This document shows positions 39,749 through 48,718 of a stretch of DNA of 64,000 nt, one piece after another; position 1 is the first letter of the stretch; each line of letters starts with the position of its first letter. The stretch is from the NCBI RefSeq assembly GCF_000235605.1, contig NC_016584.1, positions 236,001 to 300,000 on the forward strand, given 5' to 3'. The notes beneath the pieces were generated by a model. The model searched no databases. It saw nothing but the letters and a program-made list of their open reading frames with translations, and was not told the origin of the DNA. A program made the translations under genes and the position numbers. This DNA is from Desulfosporosinus orientis DSM 765 (lineage in GTDB: Bacteria > Bacillota > Desulfitobacteriia > Desulfitobacteriales > Desulfitobacteriaceae).

Positions 39749-41191
39749 ATGGAAAATCGAACTATGTTGACGGATCTCTATCAATTGACGATGATGCAGG
39801 GACATTTAATGAACGGGTCCCAAAATAAAGAAGCAGTATTTGATGTTTATTTTCGCTCCCTACCCTTTAAAGGAGGATATGCTCTGGCAGCCGGGTTGGA
39901 ACAAGTTGTTGAGTATATCGAAAACCTTTCCTTTAAAGAAGAGGATCTGGCGTATTTAAGAAGCTTAAATTTGTTTAATGAGGAATTTATCGAGGAATTA
40001 GGAAGCTTTCGTTTCACTGGGGATATTGACGCAATTCCTGAAGGAACTCCTGTTTTTCCGTACGAGCCCCTTTTGAGAGTAAAAGGCCGGATTTTTGAAA
40101 CTCAGCTTCTGGAGACCGCTATACTTAACTTAGTAAATTTTGAAACTCTTATTGCTACAAAAGCTTCGCGTGTTGTTTCGGCGGCCGATGGAGGAGCAGT
40201 TATGGAGTTCGGTTTGCGGAGAGCCCAAGGGCCAGACGCCGGGGTCCTAGGAGCACGGGCAGCTTTTATCGGAGGATGCAAATCCACTTCCAATGTTCAG
40301 GCAGGTATGAGGTACGGAATTCCGGTTTCAGGAACCCAGGCTCATAGCTGGATTCAATGTTTTCCGTCAGAATTGGAAGCATTCCGCGCCTATGCTCGCA
40401 CGTTTCCGGATCTTTGTTTGCTGCTTGTAGATACGTATAATGTGCTTAAATCGGGAGTGCCAAACGCCATCAAAGTGGGATTAGAACTGGAGGCAGAAGG
40501 ACATCATTTTTTGGGGATTCGATTAGACAGTGGCGACTTAACCTATTTATCTAAAGAAGCTCGTCGAATGCTGGATGAAGCAGGACTTAAAGAGGCTATT
40601 ATTGTTGCTTCAAATGATTTAGATGAGGAAACAATTTTTGCTATTCGTACCCAAGGGGCGGCGATTAATGCCTGGGGTGTGGGAACGAATTTAATCACTT
40701 CCAAGAGCAATCCTACATTAGGGGGAGTTTACAAGCTAGCAGCAGAGGGTGAGCAGGGAGATTTTCAACCGCGCTTAAAGGTTTCGGAAAACGTTAATAA
40801 AATTACCAATCCTGGAATTAAGAAAGTTGTGCGATTTTACGACAGAGCTGGAAAGGCAATGGCAGATCTCATTGCTCTGGAGGATGAAGTGTTTGATGAG
40901 GGCAAATTACTGACAATTTTTGATCCTATTCAAACCTGGAAAAGAAAAACATTAAGGAATTTTAAAACTAGAGAACTCTTGATACCTGTGTTCAGAGATG
41001 GGAATCGAGTGTATAAATTGCCAGATCTCCAGGAAATTCAAGGTTATGCTCAAAAGGAACTAGGTACATTATGGGATGAAGTGAAACGATTGACGAATCC
41101 ACATCGCTATATCGTCGATTTATCTGCCAATCTTTTTGAGTTAAAGCAACAATTACTTTTGACGATTCACAATGATATTAAAGAAAAATAG
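39749..41191 (+). CDS. pncB: Nicotinate phosphoribosyltransferase
   Basis: Salvages nicotinate to nicotinate mononucleotide. The 480-aa product begins MENRTMLTDLYQLTMMQGHL, a typical start for the longer bacterial form, with VMEFGLRRAQGPDAG, SGTQAHSWIQ and GIRLDSGDLTYLS motifs. ATG 39749 is preferred over GTG 39722 by homology to the usual N-terminus; the ribosome-binding site is modest (GAGG). It is followed 18 bp later by nadE, so both ends of NAD synthesis are joined. Confidence 0.93.
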   Translation: MENRTMLTDLYQLTMMQGHLMNGSQNKEAVFDVYFRSLPFKGGYALAAGLEQVVEYIENLSFKEEDLAYLRSLNLFNEEFIEELGSFRFTGDIDAIPEGTPVFPYEPLLRVKGRIFETQLLETAILNLVNFETLIATKASRVVSAADGGAVMEFGLRRAQGPDAGVLGARAAFIGGCKSTSNVQAGMRYGIPVSGTQAHSWIQCFPSELEAFRAYARTFPDLCLLLVDTYNVLKSGVPNAIKVGLELEAEGHHFLGIRLDSGDLTYLSKEARRMLDEAGLKEAIIVASNDLDEETIFAIRTQGAAINAWGVGTNLITSKSNPTLGGVYKLAAEGEQGDFQPRLKVSENVNKITNPGIKKVVRFYDRAGKAMADLIALEDEVFDEGKLLTIFDPIQTWKRKTLRNFKTRELLIPVFRDGNRVYKLPDLQEIQGYAQKELGTLWDEVKRLTNPHRYIVDLSANLFELKQQLLLTIHNDIKEK

Positions 41192-41209
41192 ACAAGGGGT
41201 GGAGTAAAC

Positions 41210-41983
41210 ATGTGGACAGATGAAGAATTAGCAGCTCGCATTGAGCAAGCAGTTGATTGGATTCGACAAAAGGTAACTGAGGCAAATGCAAAGGGCGTCG
41301 TTGTGGGGATTTCCGGAGGAGTTGACTCGGCAGTCGTTGCCGGACTTTGTGCGCGAGCATTTCCGGATAACTGTGTTGGTGTAATTATGCCTAGTCATTC
41401 TAATCCTGAAGACGCTGAAGATGCTTTATGGATTGCCGAAGGATTTGAAATTAGAACTTTGGAAGTTAATTTGAGCGGTGCTCATACCCAAGTAATGGGA
41501 CAAGTTAAAAAAGGGTTGGAAAGTATGGGCTATGAATTAGTAGCAGAAAAAATGAGCCAGGGAAATTTGAAAGCTCGTTTGCGCATGTCTACGCTCTATG
41601 CCGCTGCAAATGCTCTAAACTATTTAGTGGTTGGAACAGATAATGCACCAGAAAGCTATACCGGCTATTTCACGAAATATGGGGACGGCGGAGTTGATAT
41701 CTTACCCATCAGCTCACTTACCAAAACTGAAGTACGTGCTTGGGCAAGGATATTGGGCCTTCCAATGAGAATTGCAGGTCGTGTTCCCACGGCAGGTCTG
41801 TGGCCCGGACAGACCGATGAATCTGAAATGGGGATTACCTATGAGCAAATAGATCGTTATCTGCTTGGGGAAGAAGTTCCAGCAGTAGTCAAAGAACGCA
41901 TAGAGTCACTTCATCGTCAAAGCGAACACAAACGTCATTTACCGCCAAGTCTTGAGCTCCCTAAAATGGAGAGGCTGGATTAA
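41210..41983 (+). CDS. nadE: NAD synthetase, ammonia-dependent
   Basis: Amidates nicotinate adenine dinucleotide to NAD. The 257-aa product has the P-loop GISGGVDSAVVAG (about residues 33-45) and VVGTDNAPESYTGYFTKYGDGGVDI. No glutaminase domain is present, so it must use free ammonia. Site AAGGGGTGGAG. Confidence 0.93.
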   Translation: MWTDEELAARIEQAVDWIRQKVTEANAKGVVVGISGGVDSAVVAGLCARAFPDNCVGVIMPSHSNPEDAEDALWIAEGFEIRTLEVNLSGAHTQVMGQVKKGLESMGYELVAEKMSQGNLKARLRMSTLYAAANALNYLVVGTDNAPESYTGYFTKYGDGGVDILPISSLTKTEVRAWARILGLPMRIAGRVPTAGLWPGQTDESEMGITYEQIDRYLLGEEVPAVVKERIESLHRQSEHKRHLPPSLELPKMERLD

Positions 41984-41984
41984 C

Positions 41985-42548
41985 GTGCGTATTGGAGTCG
42001 ATATTGATGGTGTCATATCTGATAGCTACCCTCTATGGTTGGATGAATTAAATCGGCATTACGGTAAGAATATACCTTTTGTCGACGATTACAATATGCA
42101 TTTATCATTTGATGTTAGCCCTGAAGACATGAATGAATTTTTTGAGACAAATGTTGAACGACTGTTGATGAGGCCTGAAGCTATTTCCGGGGCAAGAGAA
42201 GGAATAGAGTCTTTGCGTCAGGAAGGCCATGAAATTATTTATGTTACAGCAAGGACCCTTGATCAAGAAGAGCTTACTGCTCATTGGTTTGAACTAAAAG
42301 GAATCTATTATAATCAGGTGCTCTTCACTGGTTTTGGCAGCAAGCTGGATGCTGTAAAACAATGGGGAATTGAGGTTTTTATTGAAGATTATCTGGAAAA
42401 TGCTAAGTTAATTGCCGAATATGGTGTGCCGGTATTTCTTATTGATACGACTTATAACCAAGAGGAGCTTCCTCCGGGCATTACTCGCTGTCATAGCTGG
42501 GAAGATATCATTGCCGGTATACGAAAGATTAGCCCCAAAAGTTCTTAA
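41985..42548 (+). CDS. 5' nucleotidase, NT5C type (HAD family)
   Basis: A 187-aa HAD phosphatase with motif I DIDGVISDSYP (nucleophile Asp), a Thr motif in IIYVTARTLDQEE, and a C-terminal VFIEDYLENA acidic motif. It resembles deoxyribonucleotidase-like NT5C proteins. GTG 41985 follows the nadE stop by one base, so it is probably cotranscribed with pncB and nadE and may act on nucleotides; the substrate is unproven. Confidence 0.8.
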   Translation: MRIGVDIDGVISDSYPLWLDELNRHYGKNIPFVDDYNMHLSFDVSPEDMNEFFETNVERLLMRPEAISGAREGIESLRQEGHEIIYVTARTLDQEELTAHWFELKGIYYNQVLFTGFGSKLDAVKQWGIEVFIEDYLENAKLIAEYGVPVFLIDTTYNQEELPPGITRCHSWEDIIAGIRKISPKSS

Positions 42549-42551
42549 CTA

Positions 42552-42600
42552 AAAGGGCATTTCACCACTTCTGACAGAAGTGGCGAAATGCCCTTTGTTT
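42552..42600. terminator. Bidirectional terminator
   Basis: AAAGGGCATTTC (42552-42563) pairs with GAAATGCCCTTT (42585-42596), enclosing a second hairpin CCACTTCT with AGAAGTGG. It lies between the convergent nucleotidase and murC genes. Confidence 0.9.
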
Positions 42601-42610
42601 ATTCATTATG

Positions 42611-43963
42611 TTAGCTGACAATCTCTAACCCGACTTTATAGATATCACCAGCCCCTAAGGTTAAGACCAGATCTTCGGGTCTGAGAGTTTGGTTTAAATA
42701 GACTTTGATGTCGTCTAAAGGACCAATATAACGAGCTTGGATTCCTTGCTGCAAAATCATCTCAGCTAAACTTGGTGCAGAAACTGTGTAATGATCAAGC
42801 TCTCGGGCTGAAGCAAAAATATCCGCAATGACAACTTCATCAGCCCCTTGAAAAGCTTGAGAGAATTCATGCAAGAGTTTTTCTGTTCTGCTAAAGGTGT
42901 GAGGTTGAAAAATTGCACGGATACGACGGTCAGGGAATGAAAGGCGGGCTCCTTCCAATGTCGTACGAATCTCTGTTGGATGATGGGCATAGTCATCAAC
43001 GATTAAGGCCCCATTAGTATTGCTGCCAATGTGCTCAAACCGCCTTTTTGTACCACTGAACTGACTTAAGCTGGTTAAGATATCTGTTACAGGTATGCCT
43101 ATTTGATAGCATAAAGCAATGGTAGCCAGAGCATTGAGAATATTATGCCTTCCTGCAACATGAAGATCTAAATTGCCGACATACTGACCTTTGATCATAA
43201 TCTTCATGGAACTTCTTTCGTCTTTAAAAAGGATGTCAGTTGCTCGTATATCGGCGCTTTCTGAAAGTCCAAACGTTGTAATGGTTGCAGCCGATTTTAG
43301 GGACTGTCTGTTTGGATCTTCATCCCAAACGTAAATATGACCGTTCGCAGGTACTTTTTGAGCTAATTCTGCAAATGCTGAGATAACATCATTAAGGTCT
43401 TTAAAATAATCTGGGTGATCAAATTCAATATTTGTGATGATCAGATGTTCTGGAGTGTAATTAAGAAAATGTCGGCGATACTCACAGGATTCCGCTAAAA
43501 AGTATTCGCCTTTTCCGGCATGTGCATTTCCGCCAATACTTGGGACATCACTGCCAACAACAATGGTGGGATCTAATCCGGTTTGGAGTAAGACAAGGCC
43601 CATCATAGCGGTGGTTGTAGTTTTGCCATGAGTTCCGGTTACGCAAATCCCCCGTTTTCTGGCAAGCAAACGTCCCAGGTATTGAGGATAACTTAAGACA
43701 GGGATATTTAGTTCAAGAGCTCGGGCTATTTCAGGATGTTTATTAGTATAAGCGGCAGAGGCAACCACTAGGTCTGTATTCTCTACGTTAAGGGGAGAAA
43801 AACTTAAAACGGGGATATTGGCGCGTTTCAAGACACTGTCGGTATAGAAACTTTCTTCTACATCGGAGCCGGTTATGGTTGCTCCATCAATCTGAGTGCT
43901 TATTTGAGCCAGTGCACTCATTCCTGTACCTTTAATACCTACAAAATGAATATGTAATGACAA
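42611..43963 (-). CDS. murC: UDP-N-acetylmuramate--L-alanine ligase
   Basis: Adds L-Ala to UDP-MurNAc. The 450-aa Mur ligase has an N-terminal domain (HIHFVGIKGTGMSALAQI), the ATP loop GTHGKTTTTAM, ITNIEFDHPDYF, and the C-terminal VDDYAHHPTEI typical of MurC. TTG 43963 (MSLHIHFVGIKG) fits the AAAGGA site best; ATG 43981 would add six residues. It is outside any dcw cluster, so it may be the sole murC or a second copy. The related Mpl ligase is less likely. Confidence 0.85.
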   Translation of the reverse strand: MSLHIHFVGIKGTGMSALAQISTQIDGATITGSDVEESFYTDSVLKRANIPVLSFSPLNVENTDLVVASAAYTNKHPEIARALELNIPVLSYPQYLGRLLARKRGICVTGTHGKTTTTAMMGLVLLQTGLDPTIVVGSDVPSIGGNAHAGKGEYFLAESCEYRRHFLNYTPEHLIITNIEFDHPDYFKDLNDVISAFAELAQKVPANGHIYVWDEDPNRQSLKSAATITTFGLSESADIRATDILFKDERSSMKIMIKGQYVGNLDLHVAGRHNILNALATIALCYQIGIPVTDILTSLSQFSGTKRRFEHIGSNTNGALIVDDYAHHPTEIRTTLEGARLSFPDRRIRAIFQPHTFSRTEKLLHEFSQAFQGADEVVIADIFASARELDHYTVSAPSLAEMILQQGIQARYIGPLDDIKVYLNQTLRPEDLVLTLGAGDIYKVGLEIVS

Positions 43964-44070
43964 GGTGAATCGTCCTTTCATCTATAAAACTCTACCCCCC
44001 ATTATACCCAAACTTGAGGCAAAAAGTATCATATTATTCAAGGAAATTTTTTACTAGGGTAATTAGAGAG

Positions 44071-44709
44071 TTATTTTCGTTCGTAACCAGTGAACATAGC
44101 CTGAAGACGGCTTATATTTTCGGTTAAACTTAGATATATATGAAGAGGGATTGTTGCCAGAAAATAGATGGAAATCGTAAACTTTGTCCAGCGAATAACT
44201 TGGAATCCTCCCACCAATCTCCAGACCCAAACCAGATGCTCTCCTTGCCAGTAAGAAACTAAGCCAAGGAAGCTTGTTGCGAGGAAAAGGAGAATCCAGG
44301 AAAAATAAACAAAGACTTGTCCGCTGTTATATTTTCGGCTTGGCGGAGGAGATGGGCGCAAAAAGAGATAATAGGCAATAAGTTTCGGGAATTGTTTAAG
44401 ATCTTGAACTTTCGGTACTAATGAATCGTCCTTTCGAATAATGGCATCTGAAAGGCGTATTCCGACAAATCCCATTGCCAACCATACAAAAGCTATATGA
44501 AATGTAAAAACTTTACTGAATTTCAGGGCCAAGAAGCTGGCCGGCTTGTGTAACTGGAGGCCGGTCAAAATTGTACCGGTTAAACACAGGGTGAACCCCC
44601 AATGAAAGATTCTAACCCAGATAGGCTGAGACTGTACAAACGTCCCCTTGATATTAGTCACTTCAAGTTGTCTCTTAAGCTGCTTTCTTAATTTAATATT
44701 ATGTTTCAT
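44071..44709 (-). CDS. [NiFe] hydrogenase cytochrome b subunit
   Basis: Membrane anchor passing electrons from the hydrogenase to the quinone pool. The 212-aa product has about four transmembrane segments and conserved His in RIFHWGFTLCLTG, FTFHIAFVW and ATIPLHIYLS, consistent with b-heme ligation as in HyaC/HupC. Last gene of a three-gene minus-strand operon, 56 bp after the large subunit. Confidence 0.88.
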   Translation of the reverse strand: MKHNIKLRKQLKRQLEVTNIKGTFVQSQPIWVRIFHWGFTLCLTGTILTGLQLHKPASFLALKFSKVFTFHIAFVWLAMGFVGIRLSDAIIRKDDSLVPKVQDLKQFPKLIAYYLFLRPSPPPSRKYNSGQVFVYFSWILLFLATSFLGLVSYWQGEHLVWVWRLVGGFQVIRWTKFTISIYFLATIPLHIYLSLTENISRLQAMFTGYERK

Positions 44710-44765
44710 GTTGTTAATTTGCCCTTTTAACGTACATTAATTTTTAGAAAAACTTATCTTATTGG

Positions 44766-46169
44766 TCAGACGGGAATTCTTAATGTTCGGACTTTAGTTC
44801 CGTCAAAAATATGAACACTACAAGAAAAACAGGGGTCGAAGGAACGAATAACACGACCTGCTTCGTAAAGATCTTTAGATTGTATTTTCAATCCCAGCAA
44901 CGATGATTCGCCAACACTTCGTGTTCCTGTTTCATCACGCGCTCCAAAGTTTAAGGCAGAAGGTGTCACTATTTGATAGTGTTTAACTCTCCCATTTTCC
45001 ACAGACACCCAATGCCCTAAGGACCCTCGCATGGCCTCATGAAGGCCAATTCCGACACCGGAACTTTGCTCCATTTTTAGATTGAGTGTTTCTGCCCGTG
45101 GTTCGAGACGGTTAAGCCATTCCAAAGTGGTTTTTGTCAGTTTATTAAGCTCAATCATACGCGCCCATATCCTGCCAATAGTACCGGTGCCGATAATTTC
45201 TTCTTTATTTATAATTGCTCGGGCTAAAGGGCCCACTTCTACAGGCTGTCCGCGATAACGAGGGGATTTCACCCAGGTGTATCCTTTAGCTTGACTGCGG
45301 TCGGGAACCGTGTCTTCTTCCATAGGATGCAGAGGACCATGTGGCTTATACCAAGCAAATGTAACATCTTCGGTAACATTTTTTTCGTCATAGTTCTCCC
45401 TCTTTCCTTGCAGAAGAACCCCTTGCGTAAAAAGGGTACTTCCCTCGGGACTGGGGAAACCACCAACCGACATATAGTTGCCAATTCCTTTGCCAAGCTG
45501 GATATATTCAGGATAACGCTCCTTTATCAGAGTCATATCTGGAATAAGTATATCCTCAATAAAGCTAAGGATCTCCATCATATAGCCTCGATAACGGTTT
45601 ATATTGTCTGCATTAACTTCCATACTTGCTCCACCGGGCACGATTCCATGACCATGAGGGGCTTTGCCCCCAAAAACTGCAAAAGCTGAATGGGCTAATC
45701 GGGATATTTCGAAAGATTTAAAATAATGCTCTGTGAGTAAAGTATTTTCCTTTGAAGAAAAGCGTAAATCATATTCAGAATGAGGAATAAAGGGAGCAAG
45801 ATCCGGGCCACGGAAATAATCCGGCATGATATAGAGGTAGATGTGACGAAGATGGTTTTGGATAATATCGCTGGCGAAAATAAGATTACGCAGCAAAACC
45901 CCATTGGGCGGAACTTGCATCCCTAAGGATTGTTCCACAGCTAGAGCAGCAGTAATAGCGTGGGCTGAGGAACAAATGCCGCAGATGCGCTGGGTATAGT
46001 AAGGCATATCCAGTGCAGAACGGCCAATGAGAATTTGTTCAAATCCTCGATAAAGAGGATCCGAGATATAGGCATCTTTAATTTCGCCATCTTCCAGCCA
46101 TGCTTCCACTACCATTGGATTGTGAATTCGGGTCATTGGGAAAATTATTTTCTTTTCCAGAATGGTCAC
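44766..46169 (-). CDS. [NiFe] hydrogenase large subunit
   Basis: Carries the Ni-Fe active site of a membrane-bound uptake hydrogenase. The 467-aa product has the L1 motif RICGICSSAH (about residue 61) and the L2 motif DPCFSCSVH near the C-terminus. After the final His come 14 residues (IFDGTKVRTLRIPV) that a maturation protease would remove. GTG start; the ribosome-binding site is poorly spaced and the exact start is uncertain. It follows the small subunit by 11 bp. All nickel ligands are Cys. Confidence 0.93.
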   Translation of the reverse strand: MTILEKKIIFPMTRIHNPMVVEAWLEDGEIKDAYISDPLYRGFEQILIGRSALDMPYYTQRICGICSSAHAITAALAVEQSLGMQVPPNGVLLRNLIFASDIIQNHLRHIYLYIMPDYFRGPDLAPFIPHSEYDLRFSSKENTLLTEHYFKSFEISRLAHSAFAVFGGKAPHGHGIVPGGASMEVNADNINRYRGYMMEILSFIEDILIPDMTLIKERYPEYIQLGKGIGNYMSVGGFPSPEGSTLFTQGVLLQGKRENYDEKNVTEDVTFAWYKPHGPLHPMEEDTVPDRSQAKGYTWVKSPRYRGQPVEVGPLARAIINKEEIIGTGTIGRIWARMIELNKLTKTTLEWLNRLEPRAETLNLKMEQSSGVGIGLHEAMRGSLGHWVSVENGRVKHYQIVTPSALNFGARDETGTRSVGESSLLGLKIQSKDLYEAGRVIRSFDPCFSCSVHIFDGTKVRTLRIPV

Positions 46170-46180
46170 CCCTAATTTGT

Positions 46181-47299
46181 TTAAGGTTTTTTTAGTCGAT
46201 ATTTGTGAATAGTTTTGACTTTTTTCAAGGCAGGCCGTCGCTTGGTCTTAACGGTGGTCTTCAGTAAATTTTTTTGGATGCGTCCTTTGTAAAGGGATGT
46301 GGCCAAATGACCAGTAATAGCAACCGAGGTTAATCCCAGGACTCCAAGCCCAATAGCGTCTGTGTTTGCTTTAGTTCCTCCAGGGAAAGGAATGTCGGGT
46401 AAATGAGCGGAGAATGGTGACATTAGATCAGGATACCCAGGTTCGGTACAGCCAATACAAGGTGTGTTACAGCCAATAGGCCAATTAAAACGATCATTCC
46501 AACGTCGAATCGGGCAATCCGAGTATGTAACCGGCCCTTTACAGCCTACACGAAATAGACATCCTTTCTGACCTATTTCTGTGGCGAAAACTCCTTGATC
46601 ATAGTCTTTTCTGCGAGGACAGCGATTATGGACAGTTTCACCATAAAACATTTTTGGACGACCGAATTTCTCTAGTTCAGGTTCACCATATAAGGCCAGA
46701 TGGAGTAATGTGCCCATGATCCAATCGGGATGAGCAGGACAACCGGAAACGTTGATGACTCTTCGTTCCGGCAGTATGTTTTGAACGCCAGTTGCCTGAG
46801 TCGGATTAGGGTAACCGGAAACTGGGCCGCCAAAGGTCGCGCAACTTCCTATAGCCAAAACATATTTGGCTTTGAGGCCTATGCGTCGTACAAGATCAAT
46901 ACCGGTGATTAACTTGCCGTTTTCATATGCGACGTGGTTATAATGACCGTTATCACGCTGGATCATAGAACCTTGAACAATAAGAACGTATTCGTTGGGC
47001 ATTTTCTCATAGGTCTCCTGAAGAATTCCATACGCAGCATCTCCTTGGACCTGATTCATCACCCAATCACAGCGCCAATCTGTAATGTTTGTGAGAATAT
47101 CTGAAAAGGTGGGTGTCCATATATTATCTAAGGAAATACTGTCTCCTGTGCAGGATCCAGTTTCAATCATAACGACAGGGAGTTTATTAACCTCTCCTGC
47201 AGTAACGGCTTCAGCTAGAGGAGGAGAAATAAGTTGACAGAAATTCCCCAGCACAGCACCTTTAATAACTAATTTAAAAAAGTCTCGTCTGCTAAGCAT
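46181..47299 (-). CDS. [NiFe] hydrogenase small subunit, Tat-exported
   Basis: Holds the iron-sulfur clusters that wire the active site to cytochrome b. The 372-aa product starts MLSRRDFFKLVIKGAVLG, a twin-arginine signal, and contains the proximal-cluster motif TGSCTGDS, then GSCATFGG and VSGCPAHPDW. A C-terminal transmembrane helix (about 315-335) and a basic tail follow. The large subunit would be co-exported with it. Start supported by TTAGGGAGG. No hyp or hyd maturation genes lie in the window. Confidence 0.93.
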   Translation of the reverse strand: MLSRRDFFKLVIKGAVLGNFCQLISPPLAEAVTAGEVNKLPVVMIETGSCTGDSISLDNIWTPTFSDILTNITDWRCDWVMNQVQGDAAYGILQETYEKMPNEYVLIVQGSMIQRDNGHYNHVAYENGKLITGIDLVRRIGLKAKYVLAIGSCATFGGPVSGYPNPTQATGVQNILPERRVINVSGCPAHPDWIMGTLLHLALYGEPELEKFGRPKMFYGETVHNRCPRRKDYDQGVFATEIGQKGCLFRVGCKGPVTYSDCPIRRWNDRFNWPIGCNTPCIGCTEPGYPDLMSPFSAHLPDIPFPGGTKANTDAIGLGVLGLTSVAITGHLATSLYKGRIQKNLLKTTVKTKRRPALKKVKTIHKYRLKKP

Positions 47300-47530
47300 G
47301 TTTAATCCTCCCTAAATGGGTATTATTTCCCAAAGAAAGAGATTAAACTCAAAAAAGCAAAAATAACAAAAAAGTAGGACTTCAGAGTCTGCTATCCACA
47401 CCTTGGTCATGGAACTCGTTACATATGTAATCAGTTAGAATTAATTTAATAGCACTGTATACCATACATAAAATTAGGTAGTTAGAGTTTTTTACCCGAC
47501 ACAAAAAACTTGAATTTTACTATCTTTTTC
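47300..47530. promoter_or_regulatory. Regulatory region upstream of the hydrogenase operon
   Basis: The 305 bp between the hydrogenase operon and the divergent tRNA hold an exact 12-bp palindrome TTACATATGTAA (47419-47430), about 120 bp before the small-subunit start on the minus strand. It could be an operator. I see no FNR-type TTGAT-N4-ATCAA box and no convincing minus-strand promoter. Confidence 0.3.
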
Positions 47531-47559
47531 TTAACAAACTAATAGACTTGTGTTATACT
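47531..47559 (+). promoter_or_regulatory. SigA promoter of tRNA-Thr
   Basis: TTAACA (47531-47536), a 17-bp spacer, then TATACT (47554-47559), about 45 bp upstream of the tRNA. Confidence 0.65.
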
Positions 47560-47604
47560 ATTAAAGTTAAATAAACACCCTATTTTTCGTGTAACGATTT
47601 TCAT

Positions 47605-47679
47605 GCCGATGTGGCTCAGAGGTAGAGCAGCTCACTCGTAATGAGCAGGTCGTCGGTTCGATTCCGACCATCGGCTCCA
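47605..47679 (+). tRNA. tRNA-Thr (anticodon CGT)
   Basis: A full cloverleaf can be folded: acceptor GCCGATG with CATCGGC, D-stem GCTC/GAGC, anticodon stem GCTCA/TGAGC with CGT at 47637-47639, T-stem GTCGG/CCGAC with loop TTCGATT. CCA is encoded at 47677-47679. It reads ACG codons. A promoter precedes it and a terminator follows. Confidence 0.96.
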
Positions 47680-47691
47680 CAGGAAACGTAG

Positions 47692-47718
47692 ACCCCGCAA
47701 GCGATTGCGGGGTTTTGT
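47692..47718 (+). terminator. Terminator after tRNA-Thr
   Basis: ACCCCGCAA and TTGCGGGGT form a 9-bp stem with a GCGA loop, followed by TTT. Confidence 0.85.
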
Positions 47719-48053
47719 ATTTTCTGGAGGTAGGCTGATCCCTTATTATCAGTTATGTACTCCGCATCAATACCCCGTCCATCGATATTAATTTTAACAT
47801 CATTTAATGGTGCTGGCTGTTCATGTTTTGCAAATACTTCCGCAGTAATTAAAGAATTGTATGTGACCTTATATTGTAGGGATTTCCCTAGTGTAGGGTT
47901 TCGAATTAATCCATCATCAGCAGGCTGCAGACACAGAGGATTAACTATGAAATCGCCATAATCACTGCGATGAGGCAGCTCTGTACAATCCTCGGTAACT
48001 TGAAAGTCTATGTGCCTCTCCATTAATTTGGCCATAGGCACACGGTTTAGCAT
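47718..48053 (-). pseudogene. Remnant of an unrecognised coding sequence beside tRNA-Thr
   Basis: An open frame on the minus strand reads as protein-like sequence (for example HIDFQVTEDCTELPHRSDYG and DVKINIDGRGIDAEYITDNK) and remains open upstream to about 48117. There is no ribosome-binding site at the ATG. At its 3' end it runs into the tRNA terminator and the antisense of the tRNA, giving a meaningless tail. I read it as a gene fragment, possibly left by an element integrated at the tRNA. I do not recognise the family. Confidence 0.4.
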
Positions 48054-48151
48054 TACTGAGTCAGTCCAATTTAATACTAGTTCGAAATTTAGTTCAACAG
48101 ACAGACAATTGTTTTTGTCTATGCAAAGTTATTCTCGATTGATATTATTAA

Positions 48152-48189
48152 GGGCCGTGAGAAACTAAAGTTTCAACACGGCCCCTTTT
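48152..48189 (+). terminator. Hairpin with T-run downstream of greA
   Basis: GGGCCGTG and CACGGCCC pair around an inner GAAAC/GTTTC stem, followed by TTTTT on the plus strand. On the minus strand the tail is CTTAATAAT, weaker, but it may still end greA transcription. Confidence 0.55.
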
Positions 48190-48244
48190 TGGCGCGGATG
48201 AGCTATCATTTTGCGTTTGAAAATTTGAGTCTAACAGTTTATTG

Positions 48245-48718
48245 TCATTTTTGGATATCGAGAATTTGATAACGTACAGTACCCGCTGGAACATTCACTT
48301 CTACGATAGTTCCTTTGGGATGGCCCAGGACGGCCTTTCCAACGGGAGACTCATTTGAAATCTTATTAGTACTTGGATCTGCCTCAGCTGAACCAACGAT
48401 GAAATAATCTTCCTCGTCGTCATAATCCACATCTTTCAGACGTACTTTAGCGCCTAAAGCTACGGTTTCTGTGCCTTCAACTTCATCAATGACTCTGGCA
48501 TTTCTGAGCATTTTCTCAAGCGTTATAATTCTGCCCTCGATAAAAGCCTGTTCATTTTTGGCATCATCATACTCGGAATTTTCGCTTATATCACCAAAGT
48601 CAAGGGCTTGTTTAATGCGTGCAGCAACTTCCCGACGCCTCACAGTTTTCAGTAATTCCAGCTCTTCCTCAAGCTTTTTTAGACCTTCAATTGTAAGAAC
48701 AACTTCTTTATTAGTCAT
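48245..48718 (-). CDS. greA: Transcription elongation factor GreA
   Basis: Rescues backtracked RNA polymerase by stimulating transcript cleavage. The 157-aa product has the N-terminal coiled coil (about 8-75) with the acidic tip [15 protein letters not shown], and the C-terminal FKBP-like domain ([22 protein letters not shown]). The start follows TAGGAGGAAA. Confidence 0.95.
   Translation of the reverse strand: MTNKEVVLTIEGLKKLEEELELLKTVRRREVAARIKQALDFGDISENSEYDDAKNEQAFIEGRIITLEKMLRNARVIDEVEGTETVALGAKVRLKDVDYDDEEDYFIVGSAEADPSTNKISNESPVGKAVLGHPKGTIVEVNVPAGTVRYQILDIQK

Noticed and set aside
44766-46169. Selenocysteine in the hydrogenase large subunit
   Set aside because: Given the Sec peroxiredoxin I checked the nickel ligands. 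Both L1 and L2 motifs use ordinary Cys codons and there is no in-frame TGA.
47616-47717. C-terminal part of a minus-strand ORF reading GRNRTDDLLITSELLYL
   Set aside because: This is the antisense translation of the tRNA-Thr gene, a well-known annotation artefact, not protein.
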